This document shows positions 12,216 through 22,745 of a DNA stretch of 64,000 bases, piece by piece. Source of the DNA: Cydia pomonella. Taxonomy: Eukaryota > Arthropoda > Insecta > Lepidoptera > Tortricidae. The stretch lies in contig NC_084727.1 of NCBI RefSeq assembly GCF_033807575.1, positions 620,001-684,000 on the forward strand. The letters run 5' to 3'. The translations under genes and the position numbers were made by a program. The stretch's first letter is position 1, and the number at the start of each line of letters is the position of its first letter. Under the pieces are notes generated by a model, which saw only the letters and a program-made list of their open reading frames with translations, searched no databases and had not been told where the DNA came from.

Positions 12216-12438
12216 ATGAAAACATCAAATACTACATGATACATATACAAACAGAAGCAAGAAACAATTTCTTGTTTTTTAAAGTCTTAAACTACTCATA
12301 ATTTCTTAAAATAAGTTATAAAACATGTCCGCCATTTTGAATTTGAAAATTGATATCATAATTATGATATATTTTTGTTTACACTGAGACAAATAATTAG
12401 CACATGTCGTATGAAATATTTTAATTGTGTGTTTTTTT

Positions 12439-12783
12439 TATTTATTTTTATACTACGTCGGTGGCAAACAAGCATACGGCCTGCCTGATGGTAAGCAGTA
12501 TCCGTAGCCTATGTACGCCTGCAACTCCAGAGGAGTTACATGCGCGTTGCCGACCCTAACACCCTCCCACCCCTCGTTGAGCTCTGGCAACCTTACTCAC
12601 CGGCAGGAACACAACACTATGAGTAGGGTCTAGTGTTATTTGGCTGCGATTTTCTGTAAGGTGGAGGTACTTCCCCAGTTGGGTTCTGCTCTAGATCTGG
12701 AATGACATCCGCTGTGCTGTGCCCTACCACACAGAGCCAGATGACATTTACAATGCCCATACCTCTCTTATAATGCCTGTGCT
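12439..12783 (+). repeat. Interspersed repeat family C, longest copy
   Basis: Contains GGTGGCAAACAAGCATACGG, GATGGTAAGCAGT, TGCAACTCCAGAGG and TGCGCGTTGCCGACCCTAAC. Shorter copies: 15394-15630 (-), 19713-19905 (both strands), 20205-20465, 25957-26040, 31198-31345, 42178-44640 (interrupted) and 56478-56575 (-). No coding capacity; class undetermined (SINE or LINE 3' end). Confidence 0.7.
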
Positions 12784-12823
12784 AAAAATGTGATTGCGAA
12801 CTACCTGCAATAACTATACAGTA

Positions 12824-13276
12824 CCTGGGCGACCGAGCTTTGCTCGGTTATAACTAACTATTTATTGTAATATGGTGGTGTATAGGTGATAATCTTAACT
12901 ACATTCTTTTACTAAATTAAACTTGTCTAAAACAATAAAAATTAAAAAATTATATATAATATTGAACATATAAAAAAAACAAAAGTTAGTCACCAGGCGA
13001 GATTCGAACCCGTAACACTCGTTTAGCAGTCCGCGTCTTAACCCGCTGGACCAGACGGACAGTGGCCGGCAACACGAAATTAGCGACCATATTCTGCGTC
13101 GAAAGAAAAACGCATGAAAACTCGAAAACGCGCGTTTTCCTAAACATAAGACTAATCTAGATCGATTGTTTACCCCCAAAAACCCCCATATACCAAATTT
13201 CAGCAAAATCGTTAGAGCCGTTTCCGAGATCCCGGAAATATATATATACAAGAATTGCTCGTTTAAAGGTATAAGA
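12824..13276 (-). mobile_element. Helitron-like element, copy 2
   Basis: Same ends and internal order as 10445-11013: CCTGGGCGACCGAGCTTTGC at the left, tRNA-Ser-like segment at 12992-13063, GGTATAAGA at the right. It is shorter than copy 1 between the hairpin and the tRNA-like part. Confidence 0.65.
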
Positions 13277-13495
13277 TAATAATTAGGCATTAAAACACTC
13301 GTGTGATCTTTTTAAGAAACTCACTTCGTTCGTTTCCTAAGCCCACACTCGTGTATTTTAATGCATTTTATTATGTAGCAGTAACATAAACTACTAATAT
13401 ATGTTGAAAGTAAGTACAGGCGGCTAACACAATGGTAACAAAAGACAAAAGTTTTGAAAATGTAATTTTCATCATCGTCACTTGGCTGTACATTT

Positions 13496-13607
13496 GAGGG
13501 CCTATCGCGAACCACGTTCGACGTGTTACCTCTCTGTCGCACTTGTAAATTCGTACGTAAGTATGAAAGGGAGGCAACACGTCGAACGTGGTTCGCGGTA
13601 AGCCCTC
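13496..13607. repeat. Near-perfect foldback MITE, 112 bp (GAGGGCCTA ends), copy 1
   Basis: About 45 bp at each end are inverse of each other (CGAACCACGTTCGACGTGTT / AACACGTCGAACGTGGTTCG), with a short asymmetric centre. Copy 2, also 112 bp, is at 21567-21678 with its centre in the opposite orientation. TGA flanks both sides of both copies. Confidence 0.85.
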
Positions 13608-13939
13608 TGATGCCACCTCCATTAGTCTTTTGTACGCCGGTATAGCCTTCGACTCAATGTATAATCTACACTTTTTATGGAAACGTAGTTCCTCCTTCCC
13701 GTAGAAATATTTAACTTTCCCATGACCAAGAAAGATTATTTGCTCGCAGTTATTAACTGCTCAATTCCTCGTTTTTTCTCTGTTACTAAGTCAGTACAGT
13801 ACAGTACACATATCAAACATTTTTCACTCATTTTGAAGTCATAGTAACTTTTATTCTATAATTAAATTCATGTAATGTCCGCATCTTATTTATGTGCACG
13901 ATAAACAAACAAATGAATGATTTGAAAGAAAAGACAAAC

Positions 13940-14080
13940 AGCGCTTGCGAAGCTGAGCGGGGGGCGCGGGCGGGGCGAGGTATCTATCGCTCACTAGGTC
14001 GGCTACGATAGGCTCCCGCGCGCCGAGCCGACATGTTGACGGGCCAGCGCGGCGTGGTTATGAATTTCGCGCCTTTTTAA
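13940..14080. other. GC-rich patch inside the right inverted array
   Basis: A sharp GC-rich island (GGGGGGCGCGGGCGGGGCGA, CTCCCGCGCGCCGAGCCGAC) in AT-rich DNA, placed like the patch at 9630-9715 next to the other array. No ORF. It could be a promoter-like part of a large element or chance. Confidence 0.3.
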
Positions 14081-14099
14081 GTTGATTTTACTATTACAA

Positions 14100-14520
14100 T
14101 GCAAGCTACACACAGATATTTCTACCTTTCCATAAAATGGCTGCATATATTATTTTATAGTAATAGACTTATCTCTACGGACTTTAATTCAATATTAGAT
14201 CTTACAGGACAAAAAACGCATATTAATTGTAAAGCACATATCCTATTCTTCTAATTTTTTGCCTTGCCTATTAACTTAAGAATTTAGATATGATATTGTG
14301 GATTTTTCAAACTTTAATTCAATATTGACAAAATAATAAGCTAATTTGAGTTTGACAAAGTAGCACGTTGATTTTTTTTCTAAAAATTTGATAGCATATA
14401 GCCTCATACATATTATAAAAGACGATGCTTAAATTTTGTACTTTAATTCAATATTCAAAATTCATCAATAAAAATACATAAATACCTTATTTATATCTAA
14501 CGCTCGTTCTAAATTTTCTT
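14100..14520 (+). repeat. ~130-bp diverged tandem repeat, right inverted array
   Basis: ACTTTAATTCAATATT recurs at 14181, 14311 and 14440. In inverse orientation the units align, with divergence, to those at 9145-9600 through TTTTTAGAAA, GCTACTTTGT and ATTATTTTGT words. Confidence 0.6.
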
Positions 14521-14701
14521 CATATATTACAAATATGCTTAAAAATATGTCCCATACCAGATAAACATCACTTTTCACTCTTTAGAATTATCGAAACTTA
14601 TAGGGCAAAAATCCGGTCCCACTATTGGTCTATTTGTGTTTATAATTCATTGCCACCCAGCCAAACAAAACATCAGCGCCAGGCCGCAAAAATAATTACG
14701 A

Positions 14702-15095
14702 CCCGATACTCGGGTACATTTGCACACTTATCGAACGAATCGACACTACACGCCAAGAACCCGACAGTCGGGTACACCATAGGGTTGCGCGTTGCGCTAA
14801 AAAACATTTGTTATTATGTTGGATTGCTCACTTATTACGTTATACCGGAAAGTTAGGCCAACGTCTATCTCCGGAATCTGATAGATAATACACATCAATA
14901 TCTAATTATTAGAGACAATTCAAATGGAAAATTGAACGCGTACCGATATTATGTTAGCGAACAGGGTCGTCAAAACCAGTACCCGATATCGGGTCCTCCG
15001 GCGTGGCCTTTAGGCATGTATAGCTATAGTACCAAGATCCCGACTATCGGGTAGTGCGGCCTGGGCGCGAAATCATAAAATGCCCGATAGTCGGG
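14702..15095. repeat. Cluster of five CCCGA..TCGGG palindromes
   Basis: CCCGATACTCGGG 14702-14714, CCCGACAGTCGGG 14760-14772, CCCGATATCGGG 14982-14993, CCCGACTATCGGG 15039-15051, CCCGATAGTCGGG 15083-15095. The arms are constant while the centres vary. They could be hairpins or sites for a dimeric DNA-binding protein; function unknown. Confidence 0.6.
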
Positions 15096-15242
15096 TTTCC
15101 GGCATTGAATGTGTAATAATTGATGTGTATTGAGCCTAGGAGCGTAAAACAAGCTTCTTACAAATCGTTAAATACTCTTTCTTATAATAATTAAAAATTT
15201 GAAAAAATCTAATGAAGCGGCATTCCTGTAGTTGATAGAGCT

Positions 15243-15393
15243 AGACCAAGCTAAGTTGGCAGCGATTTTGATATCCCAGTCCCAGACGGTGCAAGTGAAA
15301 TTTTAAACGTCAAACTTCTATGAAATTATTGCCGTTACTTAACACTTGCACCTGAAGGTGGCTGTCAAAATCGCTACTAACTTAGCTGGGTCT
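15243..15393. repeat. Foldback MITE (AGACCAAGCTAAGTTGGCAG family)
   Basis: AGACCAAGCTAAGTTGGCAG and CGATTTTGATA are mirrored by TGTCAAAATCGCTACTAACT and AGCTGGGTCT. It abuts a reversed family C copy, the same junction as at 20205-20465. Confidence 0.7.
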
Positions 15394-15630
15394 GACTATT
15401 TATTTGACCATTTTCTTTTTCTTCCCTAGCAACTAAAGCCTGGAGCAATTATATATATTATTTTATCGCTGTCTGCTTAGCACCTACATTGAGCTCAACG
15501 AGGGGTGGGAGGGGGTTAGGGTCGGCAACGCGCATGTAACTCCTCTGGAGTTGCAGGCGTACATAGGCTACGGATACTGCTTACCATCAGGCGGGCCGTA
15601 TGCTTGTTTGCACCGACATAGTATAAAAAA
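15394..15630 (-). repeat. Family C repeat with 3' extension
   Basis: Inverse of 20205-20465 over the whole stretch, including the non-repeat words CTTCCCTAGCAACTAAAGCC and GAGCTCAACGAGGGGTGGGA. The family C part and the adjoining MITE piece therefore moved or were copied together. Confidence 0.65.
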
Positions 15631-15786
15631 AAGACGAAATATACCAAAATATATGGTAATATATCGCACGGTATCTTAAAATCCTTGCTATAAGATATAC
15701 CAAAATAAATATAGCTTCATGTGTGGACTCTGTCAAATGGTACGTAACGATATTATCGCTCCAATGTAATGTAAACCCAAAATGGC

Positions 15787-15914
15787 TGTCACGTCTGAAA
15801 ATATCTATACGAAAAAAGTGCCAAAAATATGTATACACGACTTAATTGCCCACATATGTTAGTGTATACATACTTTTGGCACTTTTTTCGTATCGATATT
15901 TTCAGACGTGACTG
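15787..15914. repeat. Mariner-type MITE (CAGTCACGTCTGAAAATATC ends), copy 1
   Basis: GTCACGTCTGAAAATATC at the left is mirrored by GATATTTTCAGACGTGACTG at the right, followed by TA. Inner matches around GTGCCAAAAATATGTATACA. Copies at 21886-22017 and 41174-41271. Confidence 0.8.
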
Positions 15915-16261
15915 TACTTACAGCTAGGACTGGAATATCTACTCAGAATTATCAGAAACCGGAAGCAACCGGTCTCAATAACGGTTGAATTGGAGAAAAA
16001 CAACGGACTTATCTGCGCCTATCGCGTAGCCTATATTCGCCTTTTTATTGAGGTTTTCGTAATTTTGTTAATTTATTGACCGAGCGTAAGCGACGGTCTC
16101 TGTTTCAGCTTGGGCAAAAATGCGTTTATATGTCCGGATGTTTCCGCATTTCGCATCCGATTCCAGAGAAATGTGAGCGGGCTTAGCACGTCGCATTTTT
16201 AGCGCCTCTGTCACGTTCTACCAAATATATAAGTGCGAAAGTGGATAGGCGATAAACATGC

Positions 16262-17660
16262 AACCATGCTGCCACCGCCGGTTGAATAGAATATTGTGTC
16301 GTTTAGTTTTTTGGAAAAAGTTCAAAATACAAAAAGAGAAAATGTTTTTCCACTTCTAAATATTTTCCATTCTCTATGATTTTTCTAGTATGTTATTGAG
16401 ACAATGAAAAACTAGGTTTTCCTTTTTTATAAGTTTTTATTTAACTTGCCCTGTGTGTAGTATGTGTGGGACAAATCTTGCAAGTTAAATTTGACCCACT
16501 TCCCGGTTTCCGATGAAGCTGAAAATTTGCATACATATGTAAGTCGGGTGACAATGCAATATTATGGTACCATCGAGCTGATCTGATGATGGAGACAGGA
16601 GGTAGCAACAGGAACTCTGTGATAGAACAACGCAATCTAATTGTGTTTGGGGTTTTTAGAATTGTCTCGATGAGCATTAGTTACCTGTGGAAAAAAAGTA
16701 CAGTCAGCGATAAAAGCTTGTACCAATAATGAAATTTTTGCCAAAAACTTATTTTTAATTTGCAAAATAAAAGGATTTTTTTATTAAAAAAGCGAGGCCT
16801 ATAAACCTAGAATATATTATCCTGAAGCGATCGACATCAAAATCAAAGTGATTTGTTACGATTTAGTGGAAACCGTTTTCTCCTGAAATGGAATTTCAAT
16901 AAAAAAATTACCGTTATTTCGTTAGATTCTAAAAGCTTTACTCCCCTCTTAAATTTTAGTATAAAATAGCTATGTTAACGGCACCAATCAAGGGACATTT
17001 AAGAGAAAATTTGGAGTATTTTTGATATTTCACCGACATCTGTAAAATTCCTACCGCTTTATGCTATTTGCACTTGTCATGCGTTGATTACGTAAGAACT
17101 CTGAAATCCCCCTCGCAATCCCTTGTAAGAAAAAATAAGTCATGTTCGACCCCCAAAATCATCTTACGTAATAAATGAACGACGCCCTACCAGCCAACAC
17201 GAGGAAACAAGTCGAAATTACCCGCAAACCGCAATTTTATCGTCAGTTTTTACCAAAGATAGCGGCATTTCCTCGTATCGTAATGTTGATACGTTGTGCG
17301 AGGAAGCCGCCAGCTCTTCGGTCAACAGTTACGTCAACCAGACGCTTCGCGATTTCTGCAAAAAACTTGTACGCGCTGGGACCCCATGGAGAGTTTCAAC
17401 GCAAAATATTTAGATATGCTTAATTACGCAGGCAATACTCGTAGCTAAACATAAAAATCTTCATTTGTATTTTCTTCAGTTCGACATTCTGCCAATACTT
17501 TTCATACATTTTCCCTTGACGTGTTCCATCCTGTATAAACCCTTAGACTTAAAGACTTAGATACTAGACTAAAATAACCAAAGCGACAAAACATATTCAC
17601 TTGAAATTAAGAATTTATTATCATCATTTCAAGAGAAGAGAAGAGACACTTGTATTAATA
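16262..17660. other. No gene recognised
   Basis: AT-rich sequence with short unmatched frames (16441-16677 -, 17175-17423 +). The segment from ~16700 (CAGTCAGCGATAAAAGCTTG) resembles 59203-59290 and is probably a repeat remnant. Confidence 0.4.
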
Positions 17661-17714
17661 TATTAATAATGATACTTAATGCATTTAATTGGTGAAAAAC
17701 GTGTGATTGTACTT

Positions 17715-17910
17715 GCGGTTCTCACGGTCCGCGTCGGTTACCGGACGCCCCTCCGGTCGGAGCGAGACGATCTATATCGCCGTCCCGCTCTGCGGAAACC
17801 GCGTGATAACCGAACCGCCTACCGATGCCGCTTGCGGGCGAACCGCCGCCCGGAGCTCGCAACGTCGCGTTAGTGAACGGCTACCCGTCGCCGGCTCCGG
17901 GTGTGTGTGT
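17715..17910 (+). promoter_or_regulatory. CpG-rich patch upstream of MADF-BESS gene 1
   Basis: A GC/CpG-rich island in AT-rich DNA ~750-940 bp before the MADF-BESS1 start. The three overlapping + strand frames in it are compositional. It may mark a transcription start or untranslated first exon; no splice site was pinned. Confidence 0.3.
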
Positions 17911-18489
17911 CAAAGTCAAAATATCCGAGAAGAACGGTCAAAAATTCATATTTCGCTTGAAAATACTAGAAATCTATAGTTTTGTACACATTGTGCTGTG
18001 TTCGACCGCTATACCAAACGTTAACAAATTCTAAATCTTATTTTCTACGGCGTACGGCACGCTGTTGTATTAACATCGACAACGAATCGTTGAAGTATGG
18101 AAACGCCAGTCGAAGTGACTGACTGAATATATATTTGCAAGATAAGACAACGCTGGATACATTTACTGCTATTTGATTTGCTGGCAGCAATAATAATGAA
18201 TGGCCTTAAATAACTTTTGCCCTCACTATTTGCCTTTCAAAGGCATATCGAGTTTTTATTACCGGAGTGAAAACAAAGAAGAATTCAGACGAATACCGAC
18301 TTAATGGTAATTTTATAGATATACCGCGTTGATAACAATAACGTACCTTCATAACGTTACAAGCGACGTTATTCCTCGCAAGTCGTGAAGTGACTAATGC
18401 CATTCATAAGTGCCTGTTTGTCTCAAAAATATCTACCTGGACAGTGCTCAAAAATATGTTGACTAGAGCGTATTGCATACCGGCTGATA

Positions 18490-18522
18490 GATAACGTATT
18501 TTCGTAACGTAACCAATAACGT
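18490..18522 (+). promoter_or_regulatory. ATAACGT-rich block conserved between the two MADF-BESS promoters
   Basis: GATAACGTATTTTCGTAACG plus AACCAATAACGT aligns with 27910-27942 (GATAACGTATATACGTAACG plus TTACCATAACGTT). The two lie 168 and 134 bp before the respective start codons, in otherwise diverged DNA. More ATAACGT words occur at 18331-18375. Probably a shared cis element kept after duplication. Confidence 0.55.
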
Positions 18523-18657
18523 CAACAAATTGTGTATCGCACGCAGTTATTTTACCAATTTGTAACGTTTTTTAGTTTTGTAACATTTGAAAAAGACTTG
18601 AAATCGTAAGGAAGGACTTATGAACTATTTATTTAGGGCATGCTGTTGCCTATAGCG

Positions 18658-21034
18658 ATGGATTTTGATACAGAGAAGTTTATCAACGAGATACAGAACC
18701 GGCCTACGATTTGGAACTCGAAATGTTCCGAGTACGTGGACAGGGAGCTGAAGTTGCAGGCGTGGAACGAGTTGGTGGATCAGTATGCGGGAGACGAAGC
18801 GCTGACGAGGGAGGAAAGGAAACGAGTGTGTAAGTAAAAAAACCGTTATTTTAACACTAACTCTGTCTTAATACAATACAAATATTCATTACTGCCCACC
18901 AATATCAAAATAAACATGACACAAAAATTATAGTATTTTTCAAACAGCTTGGGTACGGTGACACATGTCATGCCATCTCAATAGAATTAATAACCTTAAA
19001 ATAAATTTAAGAAGCAGAAACTTCTGCGAACGATAAAATCGAATCGTTTTAAATTTAACCTTAAAATAAAATAAATATAATAGGATATTCTAACACAACT
19101 TGACTAAGCCCCACAGTAAGCTGAGGAAGGCTTGTGTTGTGGGTACTCAGACAATGATATGATATAGTATACAAATATTTAAATACATAGAGAACACCCA
19201 TGATTCAGGAACAAATAAATATCTGTGTTTATCACACAAATAAATGCCTTCACCGGGATTCAACCCCATCGGCTTCATAGGCAGGGTCACTACTCTACCG
19301 ACTAGGCCATACCGGTCATCAAAACACAAAATCTCTCAAAATTGTATTCAGTTGACATCTGACACCGTACCCAAGCTGTTTGGAAAATACTAGAAGCATA
19401 TGGATTAAACCAGTGGTGGGCAAACTTTCTTCATGGGGGGGGGCAGAAAATTTATAATCCGAGGAGGGCCGGATCTGCAGAAAAAATGCATTTTGATTTG
19501 AAACCGTTATGCTGCGAACCATGTACTAATTATTTCGAAGGACTGGCGGCGGGCCGGATGAAACCTTTGCGCGGGGGGAGCTGGCCCGCGGGCCGTAGTT
19601 TTCCCACCACTGGATTAAACTGATAGACAACAGGCGATCTTATCGCTTAAGAGCTCCTACGAAGGTCGTTTGGGGTTAGAATGTATGTATGTATGTAGTG
19701 GACATATTTCTATTCCATACCAAGTCGGTGGCAATCACGCATACGGCTCGCCTGATGGGAAGCGGTTAGCGGTAGGTTAGTTTTAACTCATAATGCTTTA
19801 ATTAGCTATTAAATCAACCTCTGGAGTTGCAGGCGTCCATAGGCTGCGGTGACTGCTTACCATCAGGCGGGCCGTATGCTTGTTTGCCACCGTCGTGGTA
19901 TAAATAAAAAAAAACCAACTGTTTGTCTTTTTCTGTCATTTCGGATCATGTTAGTAAACTAAGTAACGAATTAAGATATGTAATGTTTTGTAGGAAAAAC
20001 TAAATTATAAAAAGATATGGCCTTATTACACAAAAGTTTTTCGGCTTGAACCCAATGAGGCAATGAGAGTAGGTTTAGGTGGAAAAGGAAACGCTAAAAA
20101 TGTACCGAGCGAAGTCTTAGATGCTCTTGCAAGGGGGGAGGGGGCTTGAGCCCCAACCCCCTAAATCCACCTCTACTCACAAATAAATTTCTTGCCTTTT
20201 TTTTATATACCACGACGGTGGCAAACAAGCATACGGCCCGCCTGATGGTAAGCAGTCACCGCAGCCTATGGACGCCTGCAACTCCAGACGTGTTACATGC
20301 GCGTTGCCGACCCTAACCCCCTCCCACCCCTCGTTGAGCTCAATGTAGGTGCTAAGCAGACAGCGATAAAATAATATATATAATTGCTCCAGGCTTTAGT
20401 TGCCAGGGAAGAAAAAGAAAATGGTCAAATAAATAGTCAGACCCAGCTAAGTTAGTAGCGATTTAATATAAATTATTTAATTTAAAAACCTGTACACTCC
20501 TAAATAAGTTTTTTTTTTACAGGCGTGCATCTTCAGAAAAAATGGCGAAACATTCGCGACTGCTTCGTCAAAACCCACAAAGCAAGAAGCAAGCCAGGCA
20601 ACGACAAGAAAAAAGTAACACAATACGCGTTCTACGACCACCTCATGTTTTTAGCCGACGTCGCATCTAGCAAAGACTCAAATAACGTTATTAACGTTGC
20701 CGAAATTAAAAACGAAGTTATACATAACGAAGACGACGACCCGTTGTCAGTTGTTAATCGGGTATTTAAAAAAAAGAAAATAGAAATACATGTTGATCCT
20801 TTCTCAGACGGCGATTCCGGGACATCAAATAAGAGAGAGAGAACGCAAGAGAGGGAAAGCGATATTATTACGGAAGATGAAGACCAATTGTTTTTCTTGT
20901 CTTTGGTGAAAGAGTTTCGTAAGATACCGGACCATTTGCGAATACAAGCGAAAATAGATATTTTGAAAGTGATCAAAGATGCACAGTTTGCGGATTGGAC
21001 AGGGCATGGGACGGACGATTCTCAATATTATTGA
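18658..21034 (+). CDS. MADF-BESS DNA-binding protein 1, two exons, 227 aa
   Basis: Exon 1 is 18658-18829 (donor GTAAGT, phase 1) and exon 2 is 20523-21034 (acceptor TTTTACAG, stop TGA). The MADF domain spans the intron: FINEIQNRPTIWNSK at ~8-22, ELKLQAWNEL at ~30-39, then KKWRNIRDCFVK at ~63-74 and YAFYDHLMFL, the usual Myb/SANT-like three-helix layout. A basic KKKK lies near 140. The C-terminal BESS motif (LFFLSLVKEFRKIPDHLRIQ and following, ~178-212) mediates protein-protein contacts in this family. MADF-BESS proteins (Adf1, Dip3 and relatives) are sequence-specific transcription factors. An in-frame upstream ATG at 18640 would add six residues; I chose 18658 because MDFDTE is conserved in the paralogue at 28044. 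The intron holds a SINE, a hAT MITE and family C repeats. Confidence 0.9.
19073..19318 (-). repeat. tRNA-derived SINE (family A)
   Basis: Inverse copy with the tRNA-like head at the right (GACCGGTATGGCCTAGTCGG, B box GGTTGAATCC). Lies in intron 1 of MADF-BESS1. Confidence 0.8.
19411..19612. mobile_element. hAT MITE (CAGTGGTGGGCAAAC ends) with 8-bp target duplication
   Basis: CAGTGGTGGGCAAACTTT at the left is mirrored by AGTTTTCCCACCACTG at the right. GATTAAAC is duplicated exactly on both sides (19403-19410, 19613-19620). 202 bp, non-coding, internal GGGCCGG words. Confidence 0.9.
19713..19905. repeat. Two family C fragments in inverted orientation
   Basis: A + strand piece (GGTGGCAATCACGCATACGG, 19725-19770) is followed by a - strand piece ending in GCTTGTTTGCCACCGTCGTG, forming a foldback. 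Confidence 0.65.
20205..20465 (+). repeat. Family C repeat with MITE fragment
   Basis: Ends in AGACCCAGCTAAGTTAGTAG, a truncated end of the MITE at 15243-15393; the entire stretch is the inverse of 15375-15630. It stops ~60 bp before the MADF-BESS1 exon 2 acceptor. Confidence 0.7.
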
Positions 21035-21122
21035 AATTAACCTTTATTGATTCCCAGCCAACGAACAGAATAACTTAAGTCTGAATGAAGCTCAAAAATT
21101 ACCCAACGTGTATTGTTTGTGT

Positions 21123-21221
21123 CCACGATCACGGGCAGATTTGTCAAATCTAACCTTTAATAACATGAAATTACGATTCAAGTCACGCGTCATCGTGAAT
21201 GACACGATCTGTATTGTGTTT
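21123..21221. repeat. MITE (GATCGTGTCATTCACGATGA family)
   Basis: CCACGATCACGGGCAGATTTGTC and CGTCATCGTGAATGACACGATC are inverse-related ends. Relatives at 41276-41372 and 46937-47034. It lies in the likely 3' UTR of MADF-BESS1. Confidence 0.5.
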
Positions 21222-21250
21222 GTGCCGTGAACGCCTCAGCTGTACCACAA

Positions 21251-21256
21251 AATAAA
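21251..21256 (+). terminator. Candidate poly(A) signal of MADF-BESS1
   Basis: AATAAA 217 nt after the stop codon at 21034. Further AATAAA copies occur at ~21431-21450, so end use is uncertain. Confidence 0.4.
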
Positions 21257-21566
21257 TAATAGTACTACCGTACCTACAGAAATGACACTTATTACAAAAC
21301 CGAAGTTTGACAGCGATTCAGGGACGAATTATGCTGTCCCTTTCTAATGTATGGCACTATCAACTGCTGGTTGGCTGGTAGAGAATGCCTTAAGACATTA
21401 AGTGCGCTATTTGTACTTTTTTGTATTGTGCAATAAAGGTTAAATAAATAAATATCCCTTTCGGCTATTTAGGGTTTTGAAAATTCAAGTCATTATCTTA
21501 TCTGTGGTCGTGCACGGATAGGGACGTCAAGTTGTGCCAACCCTAATAATTGCTCGGAGCAATGCT

Positions 21567-21678
21567 GAGGGCCTACCGGGAACCACGTTCGACGTGTTGC
21601 CTCCCTGTCACACTTACGTACGAATTTACAAGTGCGACAGAGAGGCAACACGTCGAACGTGGTTCGCGGTAGGCCCTC
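21567..21678. repeat. Near-perfect foldback MITE, 112 bp, copy 2
   Basis: Same family and length as 13496-13607 but with the asymmetric centre (ACTTACGTACGAATTTACAA) in the opposite orientation. TGA flanks both ends. Confidence 0.85.
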
Positions 21679-21885
21679 TGAGCCGAAAGGAGCCGAGAAT
21701 GACCGAAAGGAGGCGTGTCGCCAGTCGCCACACAGGCTGTACTTCGCGCTTGACGACGTCAAAAAAATATTGTGATAACTTGTGATGCTGCACAATATTA
21801 GTGAACAACCACTTTTTCTATTGTATACGCATTTGGTAATATACAAAGCTGCAAAAAAAGTGACAGTACTATCCAGTTCTATGTA

Positions 21886-22017
21886 CAGTCACGTCTGAAA
21901 ATATCTATACGAAACATGTGCCAAAAATATGTATACACTGCCCATATAGGGCCATAAAGTCATGTACCTATACATATTTTGGGCACTTTTTTCGTGTCGA
22001 TATTTTCAGACGTGACT
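21886..22017. repeat. Mariner-type MITE (CAGTCACGTCTG family), copy 2
   Basis: The left end CAGTCACGTCTGAAAATATC follows a TA; the right end is GATATTTTCAGACGTGACT. Confidence 0.8.
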
Positions 22018-22445
22018 TCGTGAGTCAACATATCCATGCTCACAGTTTTGCTGAGTGTGCATGCGTGTTGATATATTAAATTATTGAATTCCATTAATCC
22101 AGAATTCCGGTATAGAGGGATTTATAATTATTAATTATTGAATTAATACTGGTATTAAAAATAAGAATAACTAGTTATGAAAAACTTTTTTAAGCAATTA
22201 AATTCGCATCAGAATTCGTTTCCTTATTTTGTTCCCCTCGACCGATTCTAGTTTCCGATTCGAGACTGTTAACTGAAAAAAAAAATAGCCACAACCGAAT
22301 ACAGAACCTCCTCCTATGAAATTGAAGTCGGTTAAAAATTATTGCTAAGACAAGACACCTATTAGCAGTCATTATTACGTCGTAACGCATATATAACTGC
22401 GACTATCATATTCGTCCTTATCAGGCATGTCATGCCATTGACAGA

Positions 22446-22745
22446 AAATCGGCCAAGTGCTAGTCGGAGTCGTACAGGAAGGGTTCCGTACCATTATCTA
22501 TAAAAACGGTCACCCATCCAAGTACTGACCCCGCCCGACGTTGCTTAACTTCGGTGATTGGATGAGAACCTCGAGATGGAAGGAAATATTTATTTTATTC
22601 TGTTTTTAGTATTTGTTGTTATAGCGGCAACAGAAATATATAATCTGTAGAAATTTCAACTGGCTAACTATCACGGTTAATGAGATACAGCCTAAAAGAG
22701 GGTCCCGTTTTACCCTTTGTACAGAACCCCAGAAATATATGATCA
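22446..22745 (+). repeat. F1-family repeat interrupted by a 5S rRNA-derived piece
   Basis: CGGCCAAGTGCTAGTCGGAG...GGGTTCCGTACC starts the F1 repeat. It resumes at TTGTTGTTATAGCGGCAACA, which in the copy at 7509-7700 directly follows the GTACTTTTTAG segment. Confidence 0.6.
22507..22572 (-). pseudogene. 5S rRNA fragment (~66 bp)
   Basis: On the minus strand this reads GGTTCTCATCCAATCACCGA, AGTTAAGCAACGTCGGGC and GTACTTGGATGGGTGACCG: the central part of animal 5S rRNA, with the internal pol III box A (AAGTTAAGCAACGTCGGGC) and box C (GGATGGGTGACC). Both ends of the 120-nt gene are missing, so this is a pseudogene or a 5S-derived SINE head. Confidence 0.85.

Noticed and set aside
11882..12250. 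122-aa minus-strand ORF with internal repeats
   Set aside because: It is the 99-bp minisatellite read in one frame; no start context, domain or splice support.
17679..18034. Three overlapping + strand ORFs
   Set aside because: CpG-rich sequence with no motif; more likely promoter or UTR DNA.
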